Positions 63,276-64,000 of a stretch of DNA of 64,000 bases are shown piece by piece. Origin of the DNA: Acinetobacter kookii (GTDB taxonomy: Bacteria; Pseudomonadota; Gammaproteobacteria; Pseudomonadales; Moraxellaceae). Each line of letters begins with the position of its first letter. Position 1 is the first letter of the stretch. Where the stretch lies: positions 620,001 to 684,000 of the forward strand of contig NZ_FMYO01000001.1 of NCBI RefSeq assembly GCF_900096895.1. The letters run 5' to 3'. The notes beneath the pieces are model-generated. The model ran no database searches, was not told the DNA's origin, and saw nothing but the letters and a program-made list of their open reading frames with translations. Position numbers and translations under genes: made by a program.

Positions 63276-64000
63276 GGGTCTGTCATCAATTAGCTTGAGA
63301 AAATCTAATCTGTCCTCATTATTTTTTCATGACTAAACACTATGCATTAAGAGATGATCAGTGGGAACAGATTAAGGATCTGTTGCCCAGACGAACGAGT
63401 ACTGTTGGAGTAACTGCCAAAGACAACAGGCTATTTGTTGAAGCAGTATTGTATCGGTATCGTTCAGGTATTCCATGGCGAGACTTACCAGAACGCTTTG
63501 GGGATTTTAGAGTCATGCACACTCGCTTTAGCCGTTGGGCTAAAGCAGGCGTATGGCAGAAAGTTTTTGAAGTTCTATCACATGAAAGTGATAATGAATA
63601 TGCCATGCTGGACTCAACCATTGTGCGCGCTCATCAACACAGTGCCGGAAAAAAAAGAACAGGCGATCGGACACAGTAAAGGTGGCTTAAGTACCAAAAT
63701 TCATGCCCGTACTGATGCTTTAGGCAACCCAACAGGATTTTATCTCACTGCCGGGCAGGCTCGACTTAAATGGCGCTGATGTGCTGCTGGACTTATCGTT
63801 AAGTCAGACTTGGCTCATGGATAAAGCCTACAATTCCAAGGATCGGGTGATTGATCCAATCCATAACATCAATGGTCAGATTGTGATGCCGTCCAAAAGT
63901 AACGCGATTGATCAGCGTGATTATGACCAACATCTTTATAAGGCAAGACATCTGATCGAGAATTTCTTCGCCAAGCTCAAGCAGTATCGAGGTATTGCTA
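63276..64000 (+). mobile_element. IS5-family insertion sequence (IS427-like), right end outside the window
   Basis: A transposase-encoding unit opens after GGGTCTGTCATC at 63276, a typical IS5/IS427-group left end. The adjacent TA (63274-63275) fits a 2-base TA target duplication but cannot be confirmed because the right end is beyond 64000. The only coding content is the transposase described separately. Confidence 0.75.
63329..64000 (+). pseudogene. IS5-family transposase, two frame changes, 3' end outside the window
   Basis: The first frame (63329-63679) gives the family N-terminus (LRDDQWEQIKDLLPRR, FVEAVLYRYRSGIPWRDLPE, MLDSTIVRAHQHSAG). After a run of eight A (63649-63656) the family sequence continues in the +1 frame (EQAIGHSKGGLSTKIHART), the known site of programmed slippage in this group. 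A second shift lies near 63760, where GQA is followed by CGAC instead of CATGAC, so two bases seem missing. The sequence then resumes in a third frame (DLNGADVLL, DKAYNS, YKARHLIENFFAKLKQYRGI). The second shift makes an active enzyme unlikely. The DDE residues lie in MLDSTIV, MDKAYNS and LIENFFAKL. Confidence 0.8.

Noticed and set aside
63435..63779. Independent second gene in the insertion sequence
   Set aside because: It is the continuation of the transposase in a shifted frame.

Overview
The window reads as ordinary chromosome of an Acinetobacter species, probably not A. baumannii. The call rests on family-level protein resemblance: GyrA with Ser81 numbering, the lysA-dapF-xerC block, etfBA, the long isocitrate lyase, TtcA and CycA. 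AT-rich intergenic DNA and TAA-rich stops fit. I had no database, so the species is open. Genes are dense and lie on both strands.

Layout. 1-4.7 kb: an export operon (TolC-like, HlyD-like, two ABC-2 permeases) cut by the left edge, with no ATPase in view. 5-6.3 kb: a dicarboxylate/glutamate symporter. 6.3-9.9 kb: a small pseudogene broken by two in-frame TAA codons, then gyrA. 10.4-12.1 kb: etfB-etfA. 12.6-13.8 kb: a LysE-type exporter divergent from an Lrp-type regulator. 14-18.6 kb: xerC, dapF, lysA and a small lipoprotein, with an opposing small gene inserted between dapF and xerC. 18.7-24 kb: cycA-like permease, radA, a Tim44-domain protein, a Sel1-repeat protein and a C39-like protein without its cysteine. 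24.1-27.5 kb: a methyl-cycle block (SAH riboswitch, ahcY, metF) and rsmE. 27.6-36.4 kb: a PAS-GGDEF-EAL protein, maeB, cca, epmA and pdxB. 36.9-43.8 kb: a two-partner secretion locus, a 1724-residue haemagglutinin-like TpsA with its TpsB transporter. 44-50.2 kb: tRNA-Ser, greB, an MltF-like transglycosylase, an SCP2 protein, ttcA, a second transglycosylase and htpX. 50.4-58.4 kb: a DUF4112 protein, an orphan RND pump behind a Fur-box-like site, dgkA, aceA and a LysR regulator. 58.5-62.8 kb: a CNNM/CorC-type protein, tRNA-Leu and several unrecognised small genes. 63.3 kb to the end: the left part of an IS5-family element whose transposase needs two frame changes.

Working together. ahcY removes S-adenosylhomocysteine and metF supplies the methyl group for methionine; a SAH-sensing leader heads the pair. 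aceA (glyoxylate shunt), maeB (malic enzyme) and etfBA (electron transfer from acyl-CoA dehydrogenases) suit growth on acetate and fatty acids. lysA and dapF finish diaminopimelate and lysine synthesis, and two transglycosylases turn peptidoglycan over. The TPS locus displays a large adhesin, and the TolC/HlyD operon and RND pump export small molecules.

No complete unknown multi-gene system stands out. The items most worth checking are an insertion of about 88 residues in the GyrA C-terminal domain, the Fur-like site before the orphan RND gene, the SAH riboswitch, a perfect 14-bp hairpin abutting the cca start codon, near-identical 264-bp repeats in the adhesin gene, a DnaA-box cluster away from any recognisable origin, and a hairpin that would trap the 3' CCA end of tRNA-Leu.
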